From the NCBI GenBank assembly GCA_019359675.1, contig JAHHGX010000065.1, positions 1-64,000 of the forward strand: 64,000 nucleotides of DNA, written 5' to 3'. Position 1 is the stretch's first letter; each line of letters starts with the position of its first letter. A model generated the notes under the pieces. That model was not told where the DNA came from, searched no databases, and saw nothing but the letters and a program-made list of their open reading frames with translations. A program made the position numbers and the translations under genes. This DNA is from Calothrix sp. FI2-JRJ7. Lineage in GTDB: Bacteria > Cyanobacteriota > Cyanobacteriia > Cyanobacteriales > Nostocaceae. Below, one piece after another: positions 38,616 through 47,934 of this stretch.

Positions 38616-39236
38616 ATGCAAAAACTCGATGCGGCAAAACGAGAAGCAATATTAAATGCAGCAAAACAGCGTCTTCGCACATATGGTATCCAAAAAACAA
38701 CAATGCAAGAAATTGCCAAGGATGTCGGAATTGCCGTAGGGACGCTTTATCTGTATTTTAAGAACAAAGATGATATTTTGATTGCTAGTGCAGAAAGTTA
38801 TGCTCAGAAACACATAACAGATGCTGTAGAGATTTTAAATTCACAAATTTCTCCAAGCGAAAAACTCAAAGCTTATATTATTAACCGCTTTCGTGCGGCA
38901 TTAGATACACGTCAAAGTACTTCTCATGCTGCCGAACTCGCACGTGCGGTAATTCGACTTAAGCCAGAGTTACTGGAAGAACAAACTACTTGGATGAGAG
39001 AGAATTTGCAGAAAATCATTCAATCCGGGATTGATACGAATTTGTTTTGTATAGATAACGTTGAGCAAGATGTGGAGATTTTTTTATATTCTATTGCTTA
39101 CTTTTTTCCTATTGCCACTACTGAAAGGTATTATGAGCCTGAAGAGGAAAAGTTGTGTATGGTTATTGATTGGTTTATTAAGCAATGGTCATCCAGGGCG
39201 GAACTGGCACCAAGAAAGCAACAAATTTGGCTATAA
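38616..39236 (+). CDS. TetR/AcrR family transcriptional regulator
   Basis: 206 residues. The N-terminal helix-turn-helix is clear: AILNAAKQRLRTYGIQKTTM, QEIAKDVGIAVGTLYLYFKN. The remainder is a helical ligand-binding and dimerisation domain of normal length with a C-terminal YFFPIATTERYYEPEEEK stretch. TetR proteins normally repress until a small molecule binds. The closest candidate target is the truncated P450 directly upstream on the same strand. Confidence 0.9.
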   Translation: MQKLDAAKREAILNAAKQRLRTYGIQKTTMQEIAKDVGIAVGTLYLYFKNKDDILIASAESYAQKHITDAVEILNSQISPSEKLKAYIINRFRAALDTRQSTSHAAELARAVIRLKPELLEEQTTWMRENLQKIIQSGIDTNLFCIDNVEQDVEIFLYSIAYFFPIATTERYYEPEEEKLCMVIDWFIKQWSSRAELAPRKQQIWL

Positions 39237-39602
39237 ACTCAAATCGGCATACGCAATGATATACAAAATTAAAAGATAGACTTGTTCAAAATAATATACT
39301 TTCTTGAGTTGTGTTGACTTACATAAGCTTATTGATACCGTTGGTTTTCTAAAAGGCGCCTTTACACGGTAAACGTAAGTAAGGAGTCGGATGCGCTCAA
39401 TCTGCTGGTATTATACTTATGTTTATTAAGTGTTGATGTATACCGTAATTTCAATATGGGTACTTCGTCGTCCTCCAAGCGCTTTTTGAGCGGAACGAGT
39501 CGCACTCCCGTCAGCGCTTGCGCTATCGCTACCCTTGACGTGCCTACTTGGCTTTTAGCAGAAAACTAGCTATTTGGCAAGATTATTGTTATACTTATTT
39601 AC
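39237..39602. other. Intergenic region
   Basis: A 366-bp gap with no coding frame. It has one GGCGCC-centred small palindrome (AAGGCGCCTT, 39352-39361) and a GC-richer patch at 39463-39550 with several CGCTT/AAGCG short inverted pieces. It should hold the promoter of the small gene at 39603. Confidence 0.5.
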
Positions 39603-39848
39603 ATGATAAATAATTTAGATTTCCGATCTCCTGAGATGTTTGGTGCTTTTGTTTTTAGTCCTAGCTTTAATAGCTTTAAGACTATCAATGCAAACCAAGC
39701 TTGGTCTTTATTCTTTACAGGTGGTAGAGAAGATCAAAGAGTAGATTCTAACCCTCGAATAAGTCTGTTCTTTACTAGTATTTTGCTAGCGCTTGGTGCT
39801 TTAGGCTTTGCTAGACCACTGATTATGCGGACTTTCTTCCCTGCCTAA
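39603..39848 (+). CDS. Small membrane protein, unknown
   Basis: 81 residues beginning MINNLDFRSPEMFGAFVFSP. The second half has one transmembrane segment (ISLFFTSILLALGALGFA) followed by RPLIMRTFFPA. A strong intrinsic terminator lies 33 bp downstream (39882-39914), supporting a monocistronic gene. The ribosome site is weak. I do not recognise a family. The gene contains two of the twelve GATC sites of the whole window, which sets it apart from its neighbours. Confidence 0.65.
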   Translation: MINNLDFRSPEMFGAFVFSPSFNSFKTINANQAWSLFFTGGREDQRVDSNPRISLFFTSILLALGALGFARPLIMRTFFPA

Positions 39849-39881
39849 GTGCTTAAGTAATAGTTAATACAAAATATAACT

Positions 39882-39914
39882 CTGAACCACCAAGAAGTTG
39901 GTGGTTCAGATTTT
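39882..39914 (+). terminator. Intrinsic terminator
   Basis: A perfect 12-bp stem (CTGAACCACCAA with TTGGTGGTTCAG) and loop GAAG are followed by ATTTTT. It ends transcription of the small gene at 39603-39848. Confidence 0.85.
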
Positions 39915-40475
39915 TAGTGTGTCTTTTACCTAATAAATGCTTTGTTTATAGATGGCGCCAAAAATAAAAACCACTTTCTAAGCACGCTCTTGAGTGTGCG
40001 CCTATTGTGGAGAGCGATTCTTAGGGACTTTCAAATAAAAAATATCCACTAATTTATTGTGGGGTGGGCATCCGAGCAAACACCCTTATGCTTGGAACGG
40101 GCTTTCTATGCCCATTCCACAAATGGAGAATTTAATTTTTGCAAGTCCCTTAGAGCTATGAACTCTTATTCAGTCAACTACCTCAAGTGAATCAAATTGA
40201 TTTTAACTTACAAGTTAAAGGCGCCACATGTCGCGAAAATACAAAAAGCGATTAACGATACGGTGCTGGTTGGTTGAGATTGGCACCGTTGTAATACTTC
40301 AATACCTAAATACCTAAATATGATTACCATTATTAAAGCAGCTTTTCGTGTTTTCGACTTGTTACACTTGTTTAAGGGCGCCTGCTACCTAAATTTAGTT
40401 ATTACTATATAAGCGTCTTCTTCTAAAACTTCTACTACAAATAAATTCATATTACTTTTTTCCAAGCATAGTATT
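39915..40475. other. Intergenic region with nested inverted repeats
   Basis: No gene. GTGGGGTGGGCA (40059-40070) and TGCCCATTCCAC (40109-40120) form an imperfect inverted repeat. It sits inside a looser outer pair, CTTAGGGACTT near 40020 and AAGTCCCTTAG near 40145, giving a nested element of about 130 bp. AT-rich sequence with one GGCGCC follows. Confidence 0.5.
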
Positions 40476-40832
40476 TTATTTCGATGTAGACATAATTCGC
40501 TTCCATGTAATGCTAATAAACGATACTCCAAGTAATAAGTGTATAATAATCAGAAGTGAATTAGTTATGCTATTAGTAAAGTTTGAAAACAGAGTTAATG
40601 CAGCTAAAGAATGAAAAACAGACAAGGTTATTAATCCTGGTTTTAATTCTTTCGACTCTTTTAAGGTTAACATTAAAAAACTCAAAATTCCCAAAGCCAC
40701 AGCACCACATCCGATTACCCGCAGAAAAGAAACAGCTAGTTCGTTATTCTTTACAATAAAGCTTGGAAATAAGATAAATACAAAGCCAATTCCTATTTCA
40801 AAAATAGTATTAGCTATTAATAATACTGGCAT
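40476..40832 (-). CDS. Small four-helix membrane protein
   Basis: 118 residues with about four transmembrane segments: LIANTIFEIGIGFVFILFPS, VIGCGAVALGILSFLML, LITLSVFHSLAALTLF and LLIIIHLLLGVSFISI. This resembles small DUF4345-like membrane proteins in layout, but no signature allows a firm family call. Function unknown. Confidence 0.65.
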   Translation of the reverse strand: MPVLLIANTIFEIGIGFVFILFPSFIVKNNELAVSFLRVIGCGAVALGILSFLMLTLKESKELKPGLITLSVFHSLAALTLFSNFTNSITNSLLIIIHLLLGVSFISITWKRIMSTSK

Positions 40833-40943
40833 AAAATTCTCAAACTTAGTTTATTCTTTGGTTGTTTTAAAATGAGCCGCCTACCTTTAAATAAATTATA
40901 GACACCTGTAATGCTAATTTTTATATTGCTAGCAAAAAGGTGG

Positions 40944-41192
40944 TTATAAAGTCTGGTTAACTTTCTCTCTCAACTTACTAATGACTTGAGAAGGTAATGG
41001 CACGTATCCGAGGGGAGAAGCAGATTTTTGTCCTTCAGTCAATGACCAATTTAAAAAGTATTTCAAAGTAGCAGCTTTATCTGGTTCATCATACTTATTG
41101 TAAATTAACAACCAAGTATAAGCAACGATTGGATAAGAATAGGCGCCGTTTGGATCAGTTATAAAAACACGCAGGTTGTTAGGCAATATCAC
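40944..41192 (-). pseudogene. PstS-like phosphate-binding protein, C-terminal remnant
   Basis: About 80 residues match the end of PstS-type phosphate ABC transporter binding proteins: NLRVFITDPNGAYSYPIVAY, TWLLIYNKYDEPDKAATLKY, FLNWSLTEGQKSASPLGYVP and LPSQVISKLRE. The N-terminal three quarters, including the signal peptide and the phosphate-binding loops, are missing. The only start is a GTG. It is a gene fragment. It contains one of the rare GATC sites (41153). Confidence 0.85.
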
Positions 41193-41351
41193 AGAATTTA
41201 GTATGTTTACTGCCCTGCTACTGATTGTACAAATTGTAAAGGCAGTATTTAACTATACAGATGTTACACCTCTCTTTCTATGTACCTTTAGAAAGAGATT
41301 TGTGTAAATTGATTCTTATCTATCATAATAATTACATAATTGATGATTATT

Positions 41352-42248
41352 CTATAAGTAAAAGCTTTCACGTTCTCTAAACCACTGTAAGCGTGCGTTT
41401 AATCGTTCCAAGCTTTGAGGGGCATGTTGCCCAATAATATAATTCCAAAGCACCGTCTGAAACGTTCGCGCTTCAACAAACAAATCTAACAACCCTTCAT
41501 TTATATCTTTACCGTATCCCTGAAGTGCTGCATTCGCTTGTTCTATCTCAGTACCCAATACGCGCGCACGTGCTACCAAACAAGCTAAGTCCCAAGTAAC
41601 TGGGCCAATAAATGTATCTTCCCAATCTGCCCATAGTACTCCGCGCGTTGTGTTTAGCACATTGGAAAAATTAGCATCTCCATGAAGCGGTTGCATCGGC
41701 GCCTGAATTTGTTTAGTATTCAATCTTTGGTAAATGCTAATTAACATAGAAGCATCGTCATTAGAAAATGCTCCTTGCTTTATAAGTTTTGGAAGTATGC
41801 GCTCTGATTCTTCTAATGGGTCAAGAATAGATAAATCACCCTGAAAATTACTCAGCACTTCGTGGCAATGATGTAGTGTACGACCTGCTATAAATGGGTC
41901 AACTGGTTCTTTCAATACTTCTACAAATTCCCAAAAACTTAGTATCAACCCGTTATGCTCGTAAGCACCAGGTGGTAATTGTGTTGAGGGAGGTATTATA
42001 GGGGCGCCGTTCTCTGCTAAATACGTACTTACTGCTACTTCGCGTTTTAACCATGCATCGCCTTTACGAACTGTGCCTGTTGTCGTCGCAACTCTTGCCA
42101 CAACTGAAGTTGGATGTAAGTGTATGAGTACATTACTTTGATGGCTTAGAATAATTGGTTTGTCAAATATAATATTGTTATTATCAGCTATTTCACATGC
42201 TGCACGTACAGCTTCTTGTAAAACAGGATTTTCTTCTATATCAATCAT
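41352..42248 (-). CDS. Aminoglycoside phosphotransferase family protein
   Basis: 298 residues with an intact APH fold. The N-lobe has NNNIIFDKPIILSHQSNVLI and the lysine-equivalent VVARVA strand. The catalytic loop is MQPLHGDANFSNVLNT and the metal site is VLWADWEDTFIGP. Family members phosphorylate small hydroxyl compounds (antibiotics, sugars, choline); the actual substrate is unknown. The gene appears complete, in contrast to the truncated relative at the window start. Confidence 0.85.
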   Translation of the reverse strand: MIDIEENPVLQEAVRAACEIADNNNIIFDKPIILSHQSNVLIHLHPTSVVARVATTTGTVRKGDAWLKREVAVSTYLAENGAPIIPPSTQLPPGAYEHNGLILSFWEFVEVLKEPVDPFIAGRTLHHCHEVLSNFQGDLSILDPLEESERILPKLIKQGAFSNDDASMLISIYQRLNTKQIQAPMQPLHGDANFSNVLNTTRGVLWADWEDTFIGPVTWDLACLVARARVLGTEIEQANAALQGYGKDINEGLLDLFVEARTFQTVLWNYIIGQHAPQSLERLNARLQWFRERESFYL

Positions 42249-42285
42249 ATATGGTAGCCGGATTTATAAAAAATTATATCCGCGT

Positions 42286-42332
42286 TGTAGAGACGCGATA
42301 TATGTGGAGACGTGATATATCATGTCTCTACA
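42286..42332. repeat. Inverted repeat, TGTAGAGACG family
   Basis: Ends TGTAGAGACG and CATGTCTCTACA match the termini of the palindromes at 31361 and 35856, with a longer, partly duplicated centre (GAGACGCGATATAT/GAGACGTGATATAT). Confidence 0.6.
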
Positions 42333-42349
42333 TTGTGTGTGTATTAATT

Positions 42350-42934
42350 TTAAGGTTGTGGTTTGACGGCAGCTTGCAATAATTCAATGTCTCGAATTAG
42401 CAATATTCCACTACTTTCAAATTGTACTGTAATCTGAATCTTACAAGGGTCTGTTTCTTTCTTGTAATGAGCGCGCGTTTCGTAAAGTTGAAAATCTCCG
42501 CTTTGAGTAAGACTCGAAGCACGATATGTAGTTGTTGTACCCCATTGTCCTTTTCTTGCGAAACCTAAACAAACTCTGATAGATTTTTCTGTATTTAATG
42601 CTCTTGCGTAAAATCTACAGGCAAGAACACATTCTTGAACGTCTGGTTCCGCAACTTCAAATAAAATTACACTTCGTAACGGTTCTGAAATATTTATTAA
42701 AGGCTGATTATAACCATCATTATATGCTTCAATTTGCCAGGTTTGACCATTAATTGCAATTCCTCCCTGTGTTACTGTGGAGTCAGTAGGTGTGAAACGG
42801 CGAATTAATGTGAATGGTTCTACTGCTTCTGGTACTCCAAAGCGTTTTTCTAGTTCTTTACCAGCTTGTTCAACTTTAGATGTAACAAATTCTTTCAGGT
42901 TGTTTTTGATATTGTTAAATAGTTCGTCAAACAT
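42350..42934 (-). CDS. Hypothetical protein
   Basis: 194 residues from ATG 42932-42934 (MFDELFNNIKNNLKEFVTSK). A short amphipathic helical N-terminus is followed by a beta-rich domain (TVTQGGIAINGQTWQIEAYN, VCLGFARKGQWGTTTTYRAS, IQITVQFESSGILLIRDIEL). No signal peptide, lipobox or catalytic motif. A GTG three codons earlier is possible. No family recognised. Confidence 0.6.
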   Translation of the reverse strand: MFDELFNNIKNNLKEFVTSKVEQAGKELEKRFGVPEAVEPFTLIRRFTPTDSTVTQGGIAINGQTWQIEAYNDGYNQPLINISEPLRSVILFEVAEPDVQECVLACRFYARALNTEKSIRVCLGFARKGQWGTTTTYRASSLTQSGDFQLYETRAHYKKETDPCKIQITVQFESSGILLIRDIELLQAAVKPQP

Positions 42935-43033
42935 GGCAAACACTTGCTAATTATATAGATATAGTGTTCCCTCAAAGGGCGAATGACATATTATGCAATA
43001 TTATTTTGATTAAAAAAATATATATAAAAATTC

Positions 43034-43138
43034 CCTCTTCTCCCCCCTTAATAAGGGGGGAAAAGAGGGAATTTTTACCCTTTAAATATAAAAAAGTAAA
43101 TCTATATTAAGCACCCCTTATTAAGGGGGTTGGGGGGA
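43034..43138. repeat. Pair of CCCCTTAATAAGGGG hairpins
   Basis: Two units, near 43034-43055 (CCCCCCTTAATAAGGGGGG inside longer CCCTCTT/AAGAGGG arms) and 43111-43138 (CACCCCTTATTAAGGGGG then TTGGGGGGA), lie between two minus-strand genes. Same family as 4340 and 27433. Confidence 0.7.
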
Positions 43139-43143
43139 TTTCT

Positions 43144-43458
43144 TTATCCTTTCTTAATTTCTTGCGCCATCTTCAAATAATAATCCATCTGCTTGTTGTT
43201 GGTACGGCGCCGCGAAGCAGCTGGTTCAAAACTAGTTTTTTGTTCAGTTGTAAGCATTGGTTTTGGTTCCGAACGCTTAACACCTTGTGAATCATCCTTT
43301 TCTAAGTAATATTGAGAGTCGCTTTCGCTAAATCCGAAAACGTTTCCAAGGAAACCAGAAATACCTTTAAACAGATTACCGATGCTTTTTAATGCTACCG
43401 ACAGAAAGGCGACGAAACGAATCAGTGTGTTTTGTAATACTTGTATTAATCTAGACAT
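43144..43458 (-). CDS. Small hypothetical membrane-associated protein
   Basis: 104 residues. The N-terminal 45 are hydrophobic and amphipathic (LIRFVAFLSVALKSIGNLFK, GISGFLGNVFGF), and the C-terminal half is charged and probably disordered, ending MDYYLKMAQEIKKG. This layout suggests a membrane-attached protein with a cytoplasmic tail. No family named. Confidence 0.6.
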   Translation of the reverse strand: MSRLIQVLQNTLIRFVAFLSVALKSIGNLFKGISGFLGNVFGFSESDSQYYLEKDDSQGVKRSEPKPMLTTEQKTSFEPAASRRRTNNKQMDYYLKMAQEIKKG

Positions 43459-43564
43459 GACAAACCTTTAATAACCACTTATTAATTATTGTTCCCAATA
43501 TAATGATGATTATTAATATTGTTTACAGTCTCTACCAAAAGTTATGTCTTTAAGGTACATATGT

Positions 43565-44338
43565 TTATCTCCCTGAATATATAACTAGTGCGTGTGGTAT
43601 TGAGCGATTTGTTGCAATTAAGGGTTTACCATCGATAACTATATTAGTACTACCACCACCATCAAGCATTGCTGTTGTACTGGCGCCAAAGTTTCGCAGT
43701 ATTGTTGCTGCATCTATTTGACGCGCGTAGTTACTCGAATAGAAGATAACCATATTTTTGTTTACACCCACGAATGTACGCGGTAGGTAACGTGAAGCTG
43801 ATTTGTCTGCTGTTGCATCTAAGGCGCCTACAACATCAGCATTACTAGAATTAAATATATCTTTTGAATACGGTGTAATGGCGCCACCTTTATTATTCCA
43901 AGAGAAAGTGCGAATTTGACCTGGATATTCTTTACCTATTGCATAGCCGTATGTAATTATACGCCCACTGGCTTTTAGACCGAATGCTATTCCTGTTGGG
44001 TTGTCATTGGTTGAAAAAAAGGCGCCGTTAATAACGACTCTTGCTTTCTTTGTAGAAGTGTTTCGGGTCGCTGCATCTTGCCAAAACTCAGTTATCAGCT
44101 TTTTTCTAATCCGCTCTTGAGTATTTACTACTTCTCCCGTTAAGTTCGTTATTGTTGCATTTACTATGTTTACAACCGTGACATACTCTTGTTTGCCATT
44201 TGGGTAGTCTTTTTTGTATACTTGTACACTATTATCTTTGATTACAGCTTGAAACCCTTGTGGAATAGGCTGCGCGTAGCTTGTCTCTGTAACTGTTATT
44301 ACAACGCCAATAATTACAGAATTGATAATTTTGTTCAT
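43565..44338 (-). CDS. Exported phosphodiester glycosidase family protein
   Basis: 257 residues with an N-terminal signal peptide (INSVIIGVVITVTETSYAQP). The domain has the DUF2233/NAGPA pattern: ARVVINGAFFSTNDNPTGIA, PRTFVGVNK, and the diagnostic AMLDGGGSTNIVIDGKP. Family members cleave GlcNAc-1-phosphodiesters or modify envelope polysaccharides. The substrate in cyanobacteria is unknown. Confidence 0.85.
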   Translation of the reverse strand: MNKIINSVIIGVVITVTETSYAQPIPQGFQAVIKDNSVQVYKKDYPNGKQEYVTVVNIVNATITNLTGEVVNTQERIRKKLITEFWQDAATRNTSTKKARVVINGAFFSTNDNPTGIAFGLKASGRIITYGYAIGKEYPGQIRTFSWNNKGGAITPYSKDIFNSSNADVVGALDATADKSASRYLPRTFVGVNKNMVIFYSSNYARQIDAATILRNFGASTTAMLDGGGSTNIVIDGKPLIATNRSIPHALVIYSGR

Positions 44339-44910
44339 ATTCAGTCACATATTTAGCAGTAATAAGCGCAAAAACGGGATATAAGACGTGTTTTTCCCCG
44401 TTTTTCCAATATCAAATCCCAACGAAAATCGATTGATTTTTCAAATCAGGGCAATCACCCCTGATAATAACCAAGTGAACAAACCTCGGCAAGTGAAGGC
44501 GCCTGAGTCTTGATGTGGCGCCTTCCGAGTCTAAAGTAATGATAAGTTGAAAACTGAGAGCGTTTTTGGATGAGATACACTTTCAAAAAGCAGAAGTGTT
44601 TATAGATATAGCTTATAGGCTTATTGAAGTGTTATAATTTGATGAGAAGATTATGTAGTTTTGTATAAAGCATTGCGAAATGTTTAGTTTTATATAGTAT
44701 TGAGTGATAATCAGTTTTTTAGATGGTAATTAAGGAAACGTATCTATAAGACGGATGTGGGCGAGAAATAAAACTAGTTAAAAATGCCTATTTAGGCTTG
44801 ATTGTGTTCGATTTGACGGAGAAAGCGCGTGAATTTAGTAACTTTCTCCGTTATTCTTATGGTTTTTGCCTACAATCCGACGAGACTTTGGCTTTACTTC
44901 AGGATTGTGT
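44339..44910. other. Divergent intergenic region
   Basis: 572 bp between two divergent starts, no gene. GAAGGCGCC (44495-44503) and GGCGCCTTC (44517-44525) form a perfect 9-bp stem. The rest is AT-rich. Promoters for the glycosidase and GH65 genes should be here, but I could not assign boxes. Confidence 0.55.
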
Positions 44911-47160
44911 ATGATTATGATTAATACTTTGACCCAGGATTTGTTACAAAATCGTCCCTGTGTTGATGCTGCTAGTTGGCACGTTGTTGAGACAGCATTT
45001 GACCGTAACAAATTACATCATCAAGAGACTGTATTTACACTAGGTAATGGGTATTTAGGAACACGCGGAACCTTCGAGGAGGGTTATCCGGGTGATTGTG
45101 CGGCAACGTTCATCAATGGTGTTTATGATGATGTTGCTATAGGTAAAACTGAACTTGTTAATGTAGCAAGTTGGTTGCCTTTGGTTATTAAAGTAGCTGG
45201 AGAAGCTTTTCGTTTAGATGCTGGAACGGTTATCGAGTATGAAAGAAGACTTGATATGCGGTTGGGTTTGGTTAGTCGGGATATTCGCTGGCGGGCGCCT
45301 TGTGGTCATACAATAGATTTGCACTTTGAAAGATTTGCTTCTTTGGCAGACCAGCATGTTATGGCTGTTCGTGTTGCGGTTACATCGGTTGATTTTACAG
45401 GTGATATTTCTATAGAAACGTATTTTGATGATGCTGATAATCAGGGAGTTCAGCATTGGGAACTATTAAGTAAAGGCAATAAAAATAATTATATTTGGTT
45501 ACATAGTCGAACTAGGAATTCTAATATTCAACTTGGTATGGCTACTAAGTTGGTATCAGAAGGTAATGATTTAACTAATACATTTGCTTGCGTACCAGGG
45601 CAAACTATATCTTTAGAAAAAATAGTAACTGTATTTACATCACGCTCTTGTGAAAACCCGTTAGTTGCGGCATGTGATAGGTTAAATGAGGCGCCTAACT
45701 ATAGTACATTGCTTGCGGCGCATATTGCAGCATGGGAACAAGTTTGGGAAAACAGCGATATTGTAATTGAGGGAGACAACCAAGCACAGGTAAGCGTTCG
45801 TTTTAGTTTATTTCAACTTCTTGCTGCGGCGCCTTATCGAGATAATACAGTAAGTATCCCACCCAAAACGCTTTCGGGGTTTGCTTATCGCGGACACATA
45901 TTTTGGGATACCGAAATTTTTGCAATGCCGTTTTTTACTTTTACTCAGCCACAAATCGCGCGTAACTTGCTCGAATATCGGTATAATACGCTTGCAGGCG
46001 CCCGACGTAAAGCTCTTGAAGCTGGTTATAAAGGAGCAATGTACGCATGGGAAAGTGCGGATACAGGAGATGAAACAACACCACGTTGGGTACCATCAGT
46101 CACAGGTGAGCAAATACGAATTTGGTGTGGTGATATAGAAGTTCATATAAACACCGATGTTGCTTATGCTATATGGCAGTATTGGAAAGCCACAGGTGCT
46201 GATGATTGGATGGTTAATTATGGTGCGTCTATAATTCTGGAAACTGCTGCTTTTTGGGAAAGTCGGGTTGAGTGGAATGAAGCACGCTGTGGTTACGATA
46301 TTTTAGACGTAATTGGCCCCGACGAAAATCACGACCGGGTAAATAATAACGCTTTTACTAATGTTATGGTACGGTGGCATCTCCGCGCGGCGTTACATTT
46401 ATGGGAGTGGTTACAACAAAAGTCTCCAGAAACAGCATTACATATAGACCAAAAATTGAAATTGAACGATGTTCGACTCGACCGTTGGACAGAAATTGAA
46501 TATCGTTTGTATGTAAACCAAGATGCTGAAACTGGGTTGATTGAACAATTTGAAGGCTTTTTTGACTTGGAAGATGTAGACCTAGAAGACTATGAACCAC
46601 GCACCAAGTCAATGCAAGCACTGCTGGGTATCGAAGCAACCAATCAAAAACAGATTCTCAAACAACCCGATGTTTTGATGTTACTGTATTTACTACGAAA
46701 TATTGGGCGCCATGAATCACCCAATTTACACTGCGATACAAAAACATTGCAAGCAAACTGGAATTATTACAGTCCTCGTACCGACCATACTTACGGTTCT
46801 TCGTTGGGTCCAGCAATTAATGCCATAATGGCTTGCGACATGAACCAACCAGAAGAAGCATACACTCACTTTTTGCGTGCAGCATTAGTAGACTTAGAAG
46901 ACACACGCAAAAATGCAGCAGAAGGAATTCACGCAGCAAGTGCAGGAGGTGTATGGCAAGCAGTAGTATTTGGATTTGCTGGTATTCGCATCGCACCATT
47001 TGGTCCCATTGCCTGTCCCAACCTGCCACCAACATGGAAACGGTTAAAATTCAAACTGCAATGGCAAAATCATGTGTATGAGTTTGATTTAAGTTCCGAT
47101 AATGTAACTCAACAACACGAGAAACAAGATTCTGTTTCTTTGTTAAATCTTGCAGCGTAG
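44911..47160 (+). CDS. Glycoside hydrolase family 65 disaccharide phosphorylase
   Basis: About 750 residues with the GH65 layout. The N-terminal beta-sandwich begins HQETVFTLGNGYLGTRGTFE. The (alpha/alpha)6 barrel contains GFAYRGHIFWDTEIFAMPFF, the general-acid Glu in DVIGPDENHDRVNNN, and the phosphate-binding segments TYGSSLGP and GIHAASAGGVWQAVVFG. Family members phosphorolyse maltose, trehalose, kojibiose or nigerose; the exact sugar cannot be read. I place the start at ATG 44911 (MIMINTLTQDLL), with AGGA 6 nt upstream, not at a TTG 15 codons earlier. No beta-phosphoglucomutase gene is adjacent. Confidence 0.9.
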   Translation: MIMINTLTQDLLQNRPCVDAASWHVVETAFDRNKLHHQETVFTLGNGYLGTRGTFEEGYPGDCAATFINGVYDDVAIGKTELVNVASWLPLVIKVAGEAFRLDAGTVIEYERRLDMRLGLVSRDIRWRAPCGHTIDLHFERFASLADQHVMAVRVAVTSVDFTGDISIETYFDDADNQGVQHWELLSKGNKNNYIWLHSRTRNSNIQLGMATKLVSEGNDLTNTFACVPGQTISLEKIVTVFTSRSCENPLVAACDRLNEAPNYSTLLAAHIAAWEQVWENSDIVIEGDNQAQVSVRFSLFQLLAAAPYRDNTVSIPPKTLSGFAYRGHIFWDTEIFAMPFFTFTQPQIARNLLEYRYNTLAGARRKALEAGYKGAMYAWESADTGDETTPRWVPSVTGEQIRIWCGDIEVHINTDVAYAIWQYWKATGADDWMVNYGASIILETAAFWESRVEWNEARCGYDILDVIGPDENHDRVNNNAFTNVMVRWHLRAALHLWEWLQQKSPETALHIDQKLKLNDVRLDRWTEIEYRLYVNQDAETGLIEQFEGFFDLEDVDLEDYEPRTKSMQALLGIEATNQKQILKQPDVLMLLYLLRNIGRHESPNLHCDTKTLQANWNYYSPRTDHTYGSSLGPAINAIMACDMNQPEEAYTHFLRAALVDLEDTRKNAAEGIHAASAGGVWQAVVFGFAGIRIAPFGPIACPNLPPTWKRLKFKLQWQNHVYEFDLSSDNVTQQHEKQDSVSLLNLAA

Positions 47161-47199
47161 CAATTATCTTGTTAGATAGTAAGGTGGCCAGTGCCCACC

Positions 47200-47856
47200 T
47201 TACGATTGTTGTTCATCATTCAAACTTGGCTGTGCAACAATATTATCTAATTGCAACTCACATTCTTTAAAAATATAATTAATCGCAGCAAACAACCGCT
47301 CCAATTCTTGAATTGTGTAAAAAGTTTTATTTTGAGTAAAAATATTTGAGTTTAGTTTTCCAAATTGCCAAACTGCTCCATTAGAAACAATGCCAAATAT
47401 ATTTGTGATTACATCGGGTTCAGTATTTAATCTTTGTGCGGCTATCATTTCTGCCAAACATTGACCCCAACCCTCTGTAAAATCACTTTCTTTTTTCGCC
47501 TCAACTAGAACAAGATATGGTTTATCAAAAACTACTGTTCCAAGAGATGAGCGTTTTGCCAAAATATAATCGGGAACACCACACAACTTCTCATCATACA
47601 CTAATGTTTGATGGCTCCACAATAAAAATTTACTTCGGTATAGTTTCCATACCTCTCTTAATACCGGGTAAATTATATTCTCACAAATAGCTATTTCAGA
47701 ATTATCAAATACGCTTTCATTAAATGTTAAATCTAATTCGTCTCTGAAAGCTTGACTGATAGTAAAATCAGTTTCGATAATAAAATCTTTTCTGACATAT
47801 TTAATAATATATTCTTTGGCAACAGCACTGATACTTTTATAACTACTAAAAGGCAT
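47200..47856 (-). CDS. PD-(D/E)XK nuclease-like protein
   Basis: About 218 residues from ATG 47854-47856 (MPFSSYKSISAVAKEYIIKY), which has AGGAAAA upstream. The frame is open to an ATG 26 codons earlier, but that extension looks non-coding. The core GVPDYILAKRSS, then PYLVLVEAKKESDFTEGWGQ matches the D-x(n)-E-x-K nuclease motif, with a following conserved Q in the WGQCLAEMIAA helix. Such proteins are widespread in cyanobacteria with unknown targets. The gene is convergent with the GH65 gene. Confidence 0.75.
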   Translation of the reverse strand: MPFSSYKSISAVAKEYIIKYVRKDFIIETDFTISQAFRDELDLTFNESVFDNSEIAICENIIYPVLREVWKLYRSKFLLWSHQTLVYDEKLCGVPDYILAKRSSLGTVVFDKPYLVLVEAKKESDFTEGWGQCLAEMIAAQRLNTEPDVITNIFGIVSNGAVWQFGKLNSNIFTQNKTFYTIQELERLFAAINYIFKECELQLDNIVAQPSLNDEQQS

Positions 47857-47934
47857 TTCTAACTTTTCCTGATTAAAAGAGAAGTATCGATAATTATTGT
47901 AACTTATATATATAAGGACGGCCTCGACGCCCAT

